From: an uncultured Dehalococcoidia bacterium
GTDB lineage: Bacteria > Chloroflexota > Dehalococcoidia > Lucifugimonadales > UBA3495
DNA length: 64,000 nt
Assembly (NCBI GenBank): GCA_951812535.1
Contig: CATOSK010000001.1
Span: 1 to 64,000, forward strand
Direction: 5' to 3'
Made by a program: the position numbers and the translations under genes
The notes under the pieces: generated by a model
Told to the model about the DNA's origin: nothing
What the model saw: only the letters and a program-made list of their open reading frames with translations
Databases searched by the model: none
Shown here: in pieces, positions 42,808-52,420 of the stretch
Layout: the number at the start of each line of letters is the position of its first letter
Numbering within the stretch: position 1 is the stretch's first letter

Positions 42808-42883
42808 TGGCGACCCGGACGGGATTTGAACCCGTGATCTCTGCCTTGACAGGGCAGTATGTTAGCCGCTACACCACCGGGCC
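42808..42883 (-). tRNA. tRNA-Asp (GTC)
   Basis: 76 nt with encoded CCA. The acceptor stem GGCCCGG/CCGGGTC pairs with one G-U, the anticodon stem-loop CTGCCCTGTCAAGGCAG carries GTC, and the T arm is ACGGGTTCAAATCCCGT. It lies between two divergent CoA-transferase genes. Confidence 0.96.
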
Positions 42884-43080
42884 GCAGGGACGGTGAAAGC
42901 CGTGTTTCGAGTTTAGGGTCAACCCGGATAGTTGTCAACGGGACCACGGATCGGCCTCAACGAGCGGAGTCTCTACCGGAGTCGGGGCAGTTCGGGTTTT
43001 CACTGCCCCTTCCGTGATTTATATTAAGTGCCGAAAGGCTTCGGTTAGATGAGATCAAAGGTTACGGAAATGGAGTTGCC

Positions 43081-44316
43081 ATGATGACGAATGAGGAGAA
43101 GTTGCCGCTTCCATTGGAAGGGCTCCGGGTTCTGGATGCCACCCATATTGTAGCCGGGCCATATTGCGCCATGATCCTGGCCGATATGGGCGCCGAAGTA
43201 ATTAAAATAGAACGGCCGGGATCCGGGGACCGAGCTCGGGGCAACAATCCCTTTGTTACCGCATCAACAGGCGAGAATGTAAGTGCCCGATTCCTGGGCA
43301 TAAACAGGAACAAGAAGAGCATCACGCTGGACCTGCGAGAGCCCCGCTGCAAGGAGGCTTTCGAGGAAATGGTCAAGGTCTCCGACGTCCTCCTGGACAA
43401 CTGGGGGCCCGGCGCTTTGCGCCGGCTCGGCTTGGGTTATGAATACTTGAGGGAGTTGAACCCGGCGCTGGTGTACGCGAGCATCACTGGGTACGGGGAT
43501 GGGGAAGGTTTGCGCGGGCCCTATTCGAACTGGCCGGCCAACAATCCGTGTGTCCAGGGAATGGGGGGCTGGATGGAAATAACGGGCGAGCCCGGTGGGG
43601 CGCCCCAAATGGTCGGCGACAATATCGGGGATTCCGTTCCCGGGGTCTGGACGGCCCTCGGCGTGATGATGGCGCTGCAGACGCGTAACAAGACGGGGCA
43701 AGGACAACATGTAGACATGGCGATGTATGACTGCATGGTAGCCCACACCACCAGCAGCATGCCCCATTACCAGGCAACGGGAGAAGTAACCAGCCGGGCC
43801 AGGGAGAATATGTTCACCGCCCAGTTGGCTCTCCGGTGTGGTGACGGTTACGTTGTGCTGGCAGGTAGCGGGGACGTGGAGAAATGGAAGGCCTTGTGGA
43901 CGATGATTGGCAGGGAGGAGTTGATCGAGGATGCACGTTACTTGGGATTGGGAGTTACCGGGGAGTTTTACTTCGACAACGTGGTCCCGGCCATCGAAGA
44001 ATGGTCCGGCAGCGTGCCCAAGCAGGAAGCCAACGAGAGACTGCTAGAATGCGGATTTTCCATGGGGATTGTCCAAAACACTGCCGATCTGGATAGCTGT
44101 CCGCAACTGGAGCAACGCAGGATGTTTGTGGAAAGCGGCGATGGCTACGGCGGCGCGTTCCGCACTGTCAACAATCCGATTCGATTGACGGGTTCACTGG
44201 ACACGCCGGAGAGTGCTCCTCCCATTCTGGGCCAGGACAACGAGGACATTCTCTGCAGCATCGGTGGGTTAACTTCGGCGGAATATCAAGCACTCAAGTC
44301 GAGTGGCAAGATTTGA
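43081..44316 (+). CDS. Class III CoA-transferase (CaiB/BaiF family)
   Basis: 411 residues. N-terminus GLRVLDATHIVAGPYCAMIL, ADMGAEVIKIERPGSGDRAR and the downstream LLDNWGPGALRRLGLGYEYL match formyl-CoA transferase-like enzymes. It is more canonical than its divergent neighbour at 41236. The acyl donor and acceptor are unknown. It starts at the first of two adjacent ATG codons and runs toward hisS. Confidence 0.93.
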   Translation: MMTNEEKLPLPLEGLRVLDATHIVAGPYCAMILADMGAEVIKIERPGSGDRARGNNPFVTASTGENVSARFLGINRNKKSITLDLREPRCKEAFEEMVKVSDVLLDNWGPGALRRLGLGYEYLRELNPALVYASITGYGDGEGLRGPYSNWPANNPCVQGMGGWMEITGEPGGAPQMVGDNIGDSVPGVWTALGVMMALQTRNKTGQGQHVDMAMYDCMVAHTTSSMPHYQATGEVTSRARENMFTAQLALRCGDGYVVLAGSGDVEKWKALWTMIGREELIEDARYLGLGVTGEFYFDNVVPAIEEWSGSVPKQEANERLLECGFSMGIVQNTADLDSCPQLEQRRMFVESGDGYGGAFRTVNNPIRLTGSLDTPESAPPILGQDNEDILCSIGGLTSAEYQALKSSGKI

Positions 44317-44433
44317 TCCACGGAAAGCGAACCGGATTTGCGTTAACGGGTTTGGTCGATTAACCTTGGCTTCGGCCGGTAACCGGAAGGCCCGGCGGAC
44401 CCGAAGCCACCTTTGCCTGGAGATAGGAGAGCG

Positions 44434-45684
44434 TTGTTTCAAGCCCCCCGAGGAACCACCGACCTTCTCCCCTACGAGCAGAAGTATTGGCGTTACATCC
44501 AGGACAAAGCGTCGGGTATCGCGCACCGTTTTGGGTATGGCCGGATCGACAGCCCGGTGTTTGAGGACTCGGGGTTGTTTATCCGGTCTGTGGGGGAGGG
44601 GACCGACATAGTCGAGAAGGAGATGTACACCTTCGAGGACCGGGGAGGGGACAGCCTGACCCTTCGCCCCGAAGGGACAGCGCCGGTCTGCCGTGCGTAT
44701 CTTGAACGCGGGATGCACAACCTGCCGCAGCCGGTGCGCATGTACTACTTCTGCCCGGTTTTTCGTTACGAACGTCCCCAGGCCGGACGTTTCCGCCAGC
44801 ACCACCAGTTCGGGGTGGAAGCCATCGGGGACTCTGATCCCTCGGTTGACGCGGAAGTGATCGAATTGGCCTGGGAACTGATGCAGTCGCTGGGGTTGGC
44901 TGACATTAATCTATTCGTCAACAGCATCGGGGATGTGGCCTGCCGTCCCGGGTATATTGCCGAATTGAAGTCCTACTATTCGGCTCATGCTTCCAGGCTG
45001 TGCCAGGATTGCCGAGGCCGTTTGGAACGGAACCCCCTGCGTTTGCTGGACTGCAAGGTAGAGACCTGCCGCCAACTGGGGGAGTCCGCGCCTCGGTCGG
45101 TGGAAACGTTGTGTAATGATTGCATGGATCATTGGGATAAGCTGGTGGGTTACCTGCAAGCCATGGGAATTCCCTATACGGTGGACCACCGGCTGGTGCG
45201 GGGTCTGGACTATTACACGCGGACGGTATTTGAAATCCAGCCGGGGGATGTCGGTGCCCAGTCAACCATCTGTGGCGGCGGCCGTTATGACGGCCTTATC
45301 GAACAACTTGGCGGACGTGCCACACCTGGGATTGGATTCGGGTCGGGCATCGAACGTTTGACCCTGAACCTGAAACGAGCCGAAGTGGAAGTACCCGACC
45401 TGCTCCAGCCGGAATACATGGTGATCAACGTAGGCCAGGACGCCCGCCTCTTTGCCTTGGAACTGGCGGCAAAAATACGGCGCTCCGGGGCGGGTGCGAT
45501 CCTGGGGAACGGGTCCAGAGCACTGAGGGGACAGATGCGCCAGGCCAATGCCTTGGGAGTGGCTTACGCGGTGGTTGTCGGCGATGAGGAAATCCAAAGG
45601 GGGGAGGTCATGCTCCGTAACATGGCCGATTCCTCGCAGACTACGGTGAAAGCCGACGATTTCCTGGCCCGGCTGGCTGGTTAA
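44434..45684 (+). CDS. hisS: Histidyl-tRNA synthetase
   Basis: Charges tRNA-His. Starts FQAPRGTTDLLPYEQKYW. Class II motif 2 is in RPEGTAPVCRAYLERGM...FRYERPQAGRFRQHHQFGVE; the HisA-type signature GLDYYTRTVFEI and a motif 3 GFGSGIERLTL are present. The TTG at 44434 is preferred: AGGAGA sits 4 bases upstream and conserved sequence begins at once; a TTG 21 bases earlier lacks such a site. 416 residues is normal. Confidence 0.94.
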   Translation: MFQAPRGTTDLLPYEQKYWRYIQDKASGIAHRFGYGRIDSPVFEDSGLFIRSVGEGTDIVEKEMYTFEDRGGDSLTLRPEGTAPVCRAYLERGMHNLPQPVRMYYFCPVFRYERPQAGRFRQHHQFGVEAIGDSDPSVDAEVIELAWELMQSLGLADINLFVNSIGDVACRPGYIAELKSYYSAHASRLCQDCRGRLERNPLRLLDCKVETCRQLGESAPRSVETLCNDCMDHWDKLVGYLQAMGIPYTVDHRLVRGLDYYTRTVFEIQPGDVGAQSTICGGGRYDGLIEQLGGRATPGIGFGSGIERLTLNLKRAEVEVPDLLQPEYMVINVGQDARLFALELAAKIRRSGAGAILGNGSRALRGQMRQANALGVAYAVVVGDEEIQRGEVMLRNMADSSQTTVKADDFLARLAG

Positions 45685-45753
45685 TCAATTCCAAAGCTTC
45701 CTTTGCTCCCCCGTCACTACTGAATGGAACCCCGGGTGATCCAGTAGGCCAGC

Positions 45754-46837
45754 GTGGGAAAAGTCCCTGCTAGAAATCATCCGGTTTTGAGGGTTGCGCT
45801 TGCAGTCGCCTCCGTTCTGGTAGCCGGTATGGCAACCCTTTTCGTCTATGAGTCGCTTTTGGACAAGCCTCCCTGGAAATGGCCCGCCCAAACAATGACT
45901 CCCGCTGACCCCTGGACTGGCTCAACCCAACCCGTCGTTGACCAGGCCACGACGGGAATTAATTCTGAGGCAGACAGGACACGCCCGAATAATGGCGTGG
46001 TGGTTCCGGTTCCCCTGCCGGTACCGCCTGCCAGGGATGGCTTCGGGTCCAATTCTCCGCCCCAACCCTTGACTGCCCCGTCCTTCTTTCCACCAACGGT
46101 CACTACGATCCCGGTTCCCAGCACCGTCCTTGCGGTTGATCCAGCAACGGTGGCACCGATCTCCCCAACGCCCGCCGTGACCCTCGGCGCCACAACCGCC
46201 GCGCCGACCGTTGTCCCGGCCGTTGCCCCGACCGGAACCCTTGTGCTCGCTCCAAAGGTTCCGGCGAAGCCGACGTTGGTTTTTACCCCGACCGTCGCCC
46301 CTGTGTTTACTCCAACGGTTCCGGCGAAGCCGACGTTGGTTCTTACGCCGACCCCTTATCCCACACCGGTTCCTACGGCAACTGTGCCTCCCCAGCCTCC
46401 TGCCGTGGACATGAACTTATCGGCAAGCACCAACACCGTGCAAGTAGGATCCTCCTTGGTTGTGGGGATATGGGTTTCTCCGCGCCGTGATTCCAGTGTG
46501 GACGCTGCCCAGGTTTTTCCTCGCTTTCGACCCCTCTATTCTGCAGGTCTTGACCATCGACCGGAGGGATCGGTTGGAGGAACAGTTGTACGTTGAGACG
46601 GACAACGTCGGCGGCCGGGCGGGGTTAGCAGCAGGCACTTTGGGCGCTGCCAGTTCGTCGCGGTTCAAGCTGGCGTCCGTGGAATTCCTGGCAGTTGGGG
46701 TGACCGGTTCTCTGGGTTCACCCATCCGCATTGACCAATCGAAAGAAGGGCTCATTACAAGGACGGTTTATCGAGGCGGCGACAACACTGGAAGGCTGGG
46801 GCCTCCAGTCGTGGTGGTGGTCCGGGAGCCTGAATAG
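45754..46837 (+). pseudogene. Membrane-anchored cohesin-like surface protein, one frameshift
   Basis: Residues ~13-37 form a hydrophobic signal anchor (LRVALAVASVLVAGMATLFV). A Pro/Thr/Val-rich linker of ~170 residues follows, with two copies of VPAKPTLV-TPT-type repeats (46257 and 46318). From ~46410 a cohesin-like domain begins (MNLSASTNTVQVGSSLVVGI, then FLAFDPSILQVLTIDRRDRL, then FKLASVEFLAVG). The domain is split over two frames at GTTTTTCC (~46512-46518), where one base fewer restores it. The likely location is the cell surface; function is unknown. The frameshift may be a sequencing error. Confidence 0.7.
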
Positions 46838-46875
46838 GCGGGCCTCGGAACAGCGGGTTTAATGACATTTGCTCC

Positions 46876-46904
46876 TTGACAATCTGCAGAAGGTGTTAGA
46901 ACAT
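46876..46904 (+). promoter_or_regulatory. Candidate promoter before the small gene and cyclase
   Basis: TTGACA (46876-46881) is followed 15-17 bases later by TAGAAC/GAACAT. It lies ~80 bases before the ATG at 46980 in an otherwise empty 140-base spacer. Confidence 0.4.
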
Positions 46905-46979
46905 TTGTGCGCTCAAGGTTCCGTCGTTGTGAGCGACGAGACCCGACACTAGTCCAACACCTGACAGAGGGAGGAGCTA

Positions 46980-47228
46980 ATGCTGGAGAACATACGGCCC
47001 ATCCAGAGGATTTACTACCGGGGTCATGTCATCGAGGCAACTGTGCCCGCCATTTGCTACACCATCTTTGGGACTCGTCCGCTGCGCGCGGAAGTCGGTT
47101 GCGTCGGGTCATCCGGGAAAGCCATGCAATGGATTGACGGGCAGTTGGCCAACAGTCGTCCGGCCGGTTTTTCGGCTTGGGACAATTCGCTCGCAGATCA
47201 GCGCAGCCTGGTGGGCAGGTCTGGGTAA
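46980..47228 (+). CDS. Hypothetical small protein upstream of the cyclase
   Basis: 82 residues, starting MLENIRPIQRIYYRGHVIEA. A strong GGGAGGAG lies just before the ATG. No family recognised; it has two cysteines and no membrane segment. It ends 3 bases before the cyclase start, so it is probably co-translated with it. Confidence 0.5.
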   Translation: MLENIRPIQRIYYRGHVIEATVPAICYTIFGTRPLRAEVGCVGSSGKAMQWIDGQLANSRPAGFSAWDNSLADQRSLVGRSG

Positions 47229-47231
47229 ACC

Positions 47232-47975
47232 ATGCTGCCTGGAGGGGAACCGGGGTCACAGGCTACGGCGGAGAACTCTGCTGCCTGGCGGAAGGTAGTA
47301 AGCCTGAGCCATCCCTTGCACCCCGGCATCCCGCAATGGCCGGGAGACCCGCCCGTCCGGCTGGATGCTCACTCAAGGATAGAGAGCGAAGGCTATTTCC
47401 TCCGTAGAATAACGCTGGGGGAGCATTCGGGCACCCATATGAATGCTCCCGCGAGCTTCTACCCCGACGGGATAACCATAGACCAGTACGAACCGGAGTC
47501 CTTCATTGCCCAAGCAGTCCTTTTGGACATGAGGAGGCCATCGGGGGAAGACCCGGACTATCTGCTGGCGGTAGAAGAAGTGGAAAGCTGGGAACGGACT
47601 TACGGGGCGATTGCCGAGGGGTCTGTGGTTCTGCTGCACACGGGTTACCAGCGATATTGGAACTCGCCGGAGAAGTTCCTGAATCCTGACCCGAGCGGGA
47701 CAGCCCATTTTCCCGGTTTTGGTACGGAAGCGGCCCGGTTCCTGGTCGAAGGACGGGGAACGGCTGGAATCGGGATCGACACCCACGGAGTCGACGGAGG
47801 AATGGACACCGCCTTTGCCGTCAATCGCCTGGTCTTGGCCGAGCCAAGACTGGTCCTGGAAAACCTGGCCAACCTGGACCAGCTTCCACCAAGGGGTACG
47901 ACCTTGATCATCGCCCCGCTCCCGTTGGTCGGCGGAAGCGGGGCTCCGGTGTCGGTCCTGGCAATTGTCCCGTAG
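47232..47975 (+). CDS. Cyclase-family / kynurenine formamidase-like metal hydrolase
   Basis: 247 residues. The family metal motif HxGTHxDAP appears as EHSGTHMNAPASFY (Asp replaced by Asn), and later segments GSVVLLHTGYQRYW, GIGIDTHGVDGG and ENLANLDQLPPRGTTLIIAP match. LSHPLHPGIPQWPGDPP is the usual substrate-side strand. Relatives open formyl-kynurenine, isatin or other cyclic amides. The Asn in the metal motif makes the activity uncertain. Conserved sequence starts ~25 residues in, so a later start is possible. Confidence 0.85.
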   Translation: MLPGGEPGSQATAENSAAWRKVVSLSHPLHPGIPQWPGDPPVRLDAHSRIESEGYFLRRITLGEHSGTHMNAPASFYPDGITIDQYEPESFIAQAVLLDMRRPSGEDPDYLLAVEEVESWERTYGAIAEGSVVLLHTGYQRYWNSPEKFLNPDPSGTAHFPGFGTEAARFLVEGRGTAGIGIDTHGVDGGMDTAFAVNRLVLAEPRLVLENLANLDQLPPRGTTLIIAPLPLVGGSGAPVSVLAIVP

Positions 47976-48040
47976 GCGAGGGCTGCCGCGAACAAAGCGA
48001 GTCACCGGCGGGACGGCGTCTTGAGGAGTTTCAACACTGG

Positions 48041-48436
48041 TTAAATCAGGTCGACTCCGGCGCGGGCGCAGTCCTCGTCCTGTTGGCTGGTGCCGCCACC
48101 GACGCCGCAGGACCCTTCGACCACTCCGTTGCGAATGATCGGAAGGGCTCCCTGGCCCATGATCATTTGTCCACCGGATGCCGCCGAGATTCCCCGGGGA
48201 GTGGGCTGGTCCGCCCGTTCCTGCAGCTCTCCGCTGGGCCTACCGAAGGCGGAGGAGGCGATGGCTTTACCGACGCATCCGTAGGTGCTGGCCCAGATAG
48301 CCCCATCCATCTTGTTCATGGCAATGGTGCGGCCGCCGCTGTCAACGACTGCCACGCTGACCTTAATGCCGAATTCGCCCGCCTTGGCTACGGCGCCGTC
48401 CAGAATTCTCTTGGCTTCGTCCAGAGTAATGGCCAC
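48041..48436 (-). CDS. GlcG/HbpS-family heme-degrading-domain protein
   Basis: 131 residues with the GlcG/HbpS fold: [55 protein letters not shown] and a C-terminal [20 protein letters not shown]. Family members bind heme or cobalamin-like cofactors or lie in glycolate and diol operons; the role is generally unclear. It is transcribed away from hisF. Confidence 0.9.
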   Translation of the reverse strand: MAITLDEAKRILDGAVAKAGEFGIKVSVAVVDSGGRTIAMNKMDGAIWASTYGCVGKAIASSAFGRPSGELQERADQPTPRGISAASGGQMIMGQGALPIIRNGVVEGSCGVGGGTSQQDEDCARAGVDLI

Positions 48437-48509
48437 GGTAATCCCTCCTTGGTTCCGAGTCGCATCATTCTACCTTCTGGGATTTCCGAGGCCAACCCGG
48501 GTGGCCAGG

Positions 48510-48539
48510 TTAAGAAATTCCCCGCTGGAATGTTATACT
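48510..48539 (+). promoter_or_regulatory. Candidate promoter for hisF
   Basis: TTAAGA (48510-48515) and TATACT (48534-48539) are separated by 18 bases and lie 55 bases upstream of the hisF ATG. Confidence 0.45.
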
Positions 48540-48593
48540 CAGTCGACCGGAAAACCGGCATTTTCTCACCGCCGCGCAGAAGGTTTCACCCTG

Positions 48594-49418
48594 ATGCTAA
48601 CCAAACGGATAATCCCCTGCCTCGACGTGGATGCTGGAAGGGTTGTCAAGGGGACTAGCTTCGTTTCCCTTCGTGATGCCGGGGACCCGGTTGAGCTGGC
48701 GGCCCTGTACAACCAGGAGGGCGGGGACGAGTTGGTTTTCCTGGATATCACCGCCAGTTCCGATTCACGGGACACGATGGTTGATGTCGTAAAGCGGGTG
48801 TCCGAGCAGGTGTTCATACCCCTGACCGTGGGCGGAGGCATCCGAAGTGTCGAAGACACCCGCTGGATGTTAAGCGCCGGAGCGGACAAGGTTTCGGTCA
48901 ACACTGCAGCGATCAACAACCCCGACCTCATTCGGGATGGAGCCGCCGCTTTCGGCAGCCAGTGCATAGTGGTGGCGATCGATGCCAAGAGGGCCGAGGA
49001 AGAACCGCGGGCGCCAGGAACCGCGAGCGAAGTGGAGCTGGATGATCAATCGCAGTGGCAAGTGTTCACCCACGGCGGGCGCAACCCCACCGGGATCGAC
49101 GCGGTTAAATGGGCCGTGCGGGCTGTGGAGTTGGGGGCGGGGGAAATTCTTCTGACAAGCATGGACGCTGATGGGCATCTGGCCGGATACGACGTGGAAT
49201 TGACGCGGGCGATATCCAGCCGGGTCCCGGTCCCCGTCATTGCCAGCGGGGGAGCGGGCAACCTGGAACACCTTCACCAGGCGTTCACGTTGGGGGAGGC
49301 GGATGCTGTCTTGGCGGCCAGCATTTTTCATTTCGGGACCTATTCCATTGCCGAGGCCAAAGAATACTTGGGGGCACGGGGTGTGCCGGTGCGCCGGCCA
49401 GGGACCGTGGGGCCATAG
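48594..49418 (+). CDS. hisF: Imidazole glycerol phosphate synthase, cyclase subunit
   Basis: Forms imidazole glycerol phosphate and AICAR from PRFAR and ammonia delivered by HisH. The start [17 protein letters not shown] and catalytic Asp residues in CLDVD and VVAIDAKR are present, plus LTVGGGIRS and VIASGGAGN phosphate sites. ATG 48594 with AGAAGG upstream gives 274 residues; the open frame extends upstream but lacks family sequence. hisIE follows after an HAD gene; hisH is not in this window. Confidence 0.96.
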   Translation: MLTKRIIPCLDVDAGRVVKGTSFVSLRDAGDPVELAALYNQEGGDELVFLDITASSDSRDTMVDVVKRVSEQVFIPLTVGGGIRSVEDTRWMLSAGADKVSVNTAAINNPDLIRDGAAAFGSQCIVVAIDAKRAEEEPRAPGTASEVELDDQSQWQVFTHGGRNPTGIDAVKWAVRAVELGAGEILLTSMDADGHLAGYDVELTRAISSRVPVPVIASGGAGNLEHLHQAFTLGEADAVLAASIFHFGTYSIAEAKEYLGARGVPVRRPGTVGP

Positions 49419-49491
49419 ACGGGGACTTTTCGGACTTGGGGAAGAAGGCATTGGCCGAACTGGCCGTGTTGTCTGGAGGCAATCCGGAGGA

Positions 49492-50196
49492 ATGAGCGGC
49501 GTCACTACAGTTATTTTTGATATGTTTAACACCCTCGTCAAGGACGGGGAGGTGTACTGGATCGAGAGTTTTCAAAAGGTAATCGATAAGCAGGGTCTGG
49601 GCGTCTCCGCCGCAGAACTGCGCCTGGAGTGGTCCACTGGAGATCAGTCCTTCCGGGAGCAGCGCGTAACAGGCAGAGTCCCTTTTGAGTCCTACCGGGA
49701 AGCCTGGCGGCGCAGTTTCCAAAGGACCTTCGCATCCCTGGGGCTGAACGGCGATTCGGAAAGGGCGGTGGAGTCCCTTATCGGAGATATGGGACGACGC
49801 CCTCTGCACAACGACACCAGGGAGGCCCTCGAATGGCTGAAGGGGAAGTACCGTGTAGCGGTGTTGTCTAACGTCGATGATTGCGTTCTGGAAGTATGCT
49901 TAGAGCGGTTGGACTACCCTTTCGAGGCGGCGCTATCGTCCGAAGCCGCCCGGTGTTACAAACCCCGCCCCGAGCTGTTTGGCCAATTGGTGGGACGGCT
50001 GGGGATTCGTCCCGAGGAAGCGGTGTACGTGGGGGACAAGCAGTACGAGGACGTCCAGGGAGCCAGGGACAGCGGCATTGGTTCCTTCTGGATCAACCGC
50101 GATGAAATCGCAGCGAATCCAGACCTTCCCGATCCCGACTACTGCGCGACTACCTTGCTTGAGTTGCCGGCCTGGTTGTCAGAAAGAACTCGTTAA
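49492..50196 (+). CDS. HAD-family hydrolase
   Basis: 234 residues. Motif I is FDMFNTLVKDG (the second Asp is Met-spaced: DxFNT), motif II VLSNVDD, motif III Lys in CYKPRPELF and motif IV VYVGDKQYEDVQGA. It lies between hisF and hisIE, so a histidinol-phosphate phosphatase role is tempting, as HAD enzymes can supply that step, but the sequence looks like a general DREG/HAD-IA phosphatase. CGGAGGA precedes ATG 49492. Confidence 0.88.
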   Translation: MSGVTTVIFDMFNTLVKDGEVYWIESFQKVIDKQGLGVSAAELRLEWSTGDQSFREQRVTGRVPFESYREAWRRSFQRTFASLGLNGDSERAVESLIGDMGRRPLHNDTREALEWLKGKYRVAVLSNVDDCVLEVCLERLDYPFEAALSSEAARCYKPRPELFGQLVGRLGIRPEEAVYVGDKQYEDVQGARDSGIGSFWINRDEIAANPDLPDPDYCATTLLELPAWLSERTR

Positions 50197-50223
50197 TTCA
50201 GATAAAAATCAGGAAGCGCGATC

Positions 50224-50844
50224 GTGAAAGTGAAGCTCAACGACAAAGGACTGGTCCCGGCCATCGCCCAGGACATCAACACCGGGCAGGTGTTGATGCT
50301 GGGCTATATGAACCCGGGATCCCTGAAACGAACGGTGGAGGGCGGACAGGTCTGGTTTTACAGCCGAAGCCAGGAAGACCTGTGGCACAAAGGGGAGATT
50401 TCAGGCAACTATCTCAACCTGAAGGAAGCTTGGGTCGACTGCGACGCCGACACCATCTTGCTCAAGGTAGAGCCGGACGGTCCCACCTGTCATACCGGCG
50501 AACCTTCGTGCTTTTTCAATGCGATGGAGGGTCTGCCGGAGGAATACGAAGCCACCGAGTCGGGATCAGGTGTCCTGGAAGAGTTGTATGCGGTGATTCA
50601 AGACCGCCAGCGCGATCTTCCCGAAGGGAGTTACACGGCCGATCTGCTGCGCCATGGTGTGGGCCGGGTTGCACAAAAGGTCATCGAAGAGGCCGGCGAG
50701 ACCGCTATCGCTGCTGTGGCAGGCGACCGGGAACACCTTCCGGAAGAGGTGGCCGACCTTCTGTACCATTCCCTGGTCCTGCTGGCTTCGGCTGGAGTCA
50801 AACCCAGCGCGGTTTGGGACGCTCTCCAGGCACGCCGCCGGTAG
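50224..50844 (+). CDS. hisI: Bifunctional PRA-CH / PRA-PH (HisIE)
   Basis: Two early histidine-pathway enzymes in one chain. The N-terminal cyclohydrolase has DINTGQVLMLGYMN, WVDCDADTILLKV and the zinc ligands of CHTGEPSCF. The C-terminal pyrophosphohydrolase (residues ~115-206) has YTADLLRHGVGRVAQKVIEE, AGETAIAAVAGD and EEVADLLYHSLVLLA. It starts at GTG 50224, 27 bases after the HAD gene, in the same operon as hisF. Confidence 0.95.
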   Translation: MKVKLNDKGLVPAIAQDINTGQVLMLGYMNPGSLKRTVEGGQVWFYSRSQEDLWHKGEISGNYLNLKEAWVDCDADTILLKVEPDGPTCHTGEPSCFFNAMEGLPEEYEATESGSGVLEELYAVIQDRQRDLPEGSYTADLLRHGVGRVAQKVIEEAGETAIAAVAGDREHLPEEVADLLYHSLVLLASAGVKPSAVWDALQARRR

Positions 50845-50928
50845 GATGAGTTTCCGGGTCCATGGCCCACGCAGCAAGGATCCGAGAGCACGGGCCGCCA
50901 CACCTAACGGCAGCGAATTGTCAGCCGG

Positions 50929-51615
50929 TCAAACCGGTTCAAACAGGGTCTCTCCAGGGTGGTAGACTTTCCACTCGGACCCACGGTAAACGGTGACATT
51001 GCCGGCGCCGACGGCCTTCCAATTGCCCGGTGAGCCGAGGCACCCCGACCGGGCGTCGATCCCCAGAACGGTTATGCCGTCGGGCATCTGGCCCTGAAGC
51101 TCCCGGGACGTCTCTGCGGGGTTGCCGTTCTCGTGGTGCGGCATCACGGCTATTCCCGGAGTGATGTTGAGAGCGGGTACCCACCCGCCCAAACGGGGAC
51201 GGCGCATCATCTCCCCCATGACCATGGCCCCGGCGCTGGAGCCGGCCAATACGGTCCCCTCCTCCACGGCGCGTAAAAGGGCTTCCAGGAATGGCGAATC
51301 CTTCAGCGCAGCCAGCAGATGGTCGGGGTTGCCTCCGGTGAAGTAAATGACCCCCGCTCCTTCGATTTCCCGTACCAATTCGGGGTTGAAAGCGTCCTCG
51401 CGATTGAGGACCATCAATCGGCTGGTTTTCCCTCCGAGGGAGGCGAAATGGGTCGCGCCGTCGTTGGCCGCTTTGGCCGGTCCAGTGACCGCCGCGGTTG
51501 GCACGATGACCACGTTGGCAGGAGATTGTCCCGACGCGGCCATAATCTCCCGGTCCATGTCCTCGCATCGAACCCTGAATTCTTCGCCTCCAACCAAACC
51601 GAAAACACCAGGCAT
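50929..51615 (-). CDS. Cyanophycinase-like peptidase (S51 family)
   Basis: 228 residues from ATG 51615, which has AAGGAGA upstream. The nucleophile motif GSSAGA lies near residue 130, preceded by GVIYFTGGNPDHLL; PTAAVTGPAKAAND and NITPGIAVMPHHENGN (His) complete a serine-peptidase pattern as in cyanophycinase and dipeptidase E. Cyanophycin synthetase is not seen here, so the substrate is open. It is transcribed toward hisIE. Confidence 0.87.
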   Translation of the reverse strand: MPGVFGLVGGEEFRVRCEDMDREIMAASGQSPANVVIVPTAAVTGPAKAANDGATHFASLGGKTSRLMVLNREDAFNPELVREIEGAGVIYFTGGNPDHLLAALKDSPFLEALLRAVEEGTVLAGSSAGAMVMGEMMRRPRLGGWVPALNITPGIAVMPHHENGNPAETSRELQGQMPDGITVLGIDARSGCLGSPGNWKAVGAGNVTVYRGSEWKVYHPGETLFEPV

Positions 51616-51769
51616 GGTGGTCTCCTTGTCCATAGCCGCGGAAGGCCGCGGCCAAATTTCCGATGGTTTGCGGCCAATTTTACCAAAGCTGGAAGAAAAC
51701 GATTCGCTTGGGTAGACCGGCCGAAGGTTACGCCGGCGGGACGCGGCCATCAGGGGCGCTGCCGGTGGT

Positions 51770-51798
51770 TTGACCCGGCCCGATCCCGCCTTTAGAAT
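51770..51798 (+). promoter_or_regulatory. Good sigma-70-type promoter for the VOC gene
   Basis: TTGACC (51770-51775), 17-base spacer, TAGAAT (51793-51798). The start codon is 49 bases further on at 51847. Confidence 0.65.
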
Positions 51799-51846
51799 CC
51801 GGGCACATGCCCTCGGGCAACCGGAATCTGGGATAGGGGTAGCGCC

Positions 51847-52248
51847 ATGCTGAACTTTGTGCATCATGTCAGGATTCTTGTCCATGACGCCGACGAAATG
51901 GCCCAGTATGTCAAGGACAATTTCGGGATGGATCCTGTGAAGATCGAGGTGTTCCCCGAGCGGGGAATGAAGAATGCCATTTTCAAGGTCGGGCAGACCA
52001 ACCTGGAATTCACGCAGCCGCTGGATCCAAACTCGAAAATGGGGCAGTTTCTGAAGGAGGAGGGTCCGGGGCCTTACCACATCGCGTTCGGAGTGAACAA
52101 CATCGTGGAAGTCGCGCAGGGTTTGGCGGAAAAGGGCAACAGGATGCGCGGCGACAACGGGCTGTCGCGCAGCGCCGAAGGCTACATGACCGCAAATATA
52201 GACCCGGAAAGTGCTTTGGGATTCCCGTTCCAAATCGCGGAAGGGTAG
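51847..52248 (+). CDS. VOC (glyoxalase/dioxygenase) superfamily protein
   Basis: 133 residues: LNFVHHVRILVHDADEMAQY, FKVGQTNLEFTQPLD, GPGPYHIAFGVNN and SAEGYMTANIDPES. Likely metal ligands are the early His, the His of PYHIAF and an acidic residue near the end. It is a paralogue of the protein at 24545 (same length and segment order). The well-formed promoter suggests it is expressed on its own. Substrate is unknown. Confidence 0.87.
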   Translation: MLNFVHHVRILVHDADEMAQYVKDNFGMDPVKIEVFPERGMKNAIFKVGQTNLEFTQPLDPNSKMGQFLKEEGPGPYHIAFGVNNIVEVAQGLAEKGNRMRGDNGLSRSAEGYMTANIDPESALGFPFQIAEG

Positions 52249-52420
52249 TTGCTCCCGGAAGAACCGGCTCTCTTTCCCGGCTTTTCGCCCGGTTTAACGT
52301 CCGGGCCGGCCGGCGTTTGTGGTAACATTCCTTTTAGCCCTTCTGCCGTTACAACGTCAGGCCGGAGGGCGATTGTTATTCCTGATTATCCTGCTGGAGT
52401 GTTGAAGGGGTTATTCGGCT

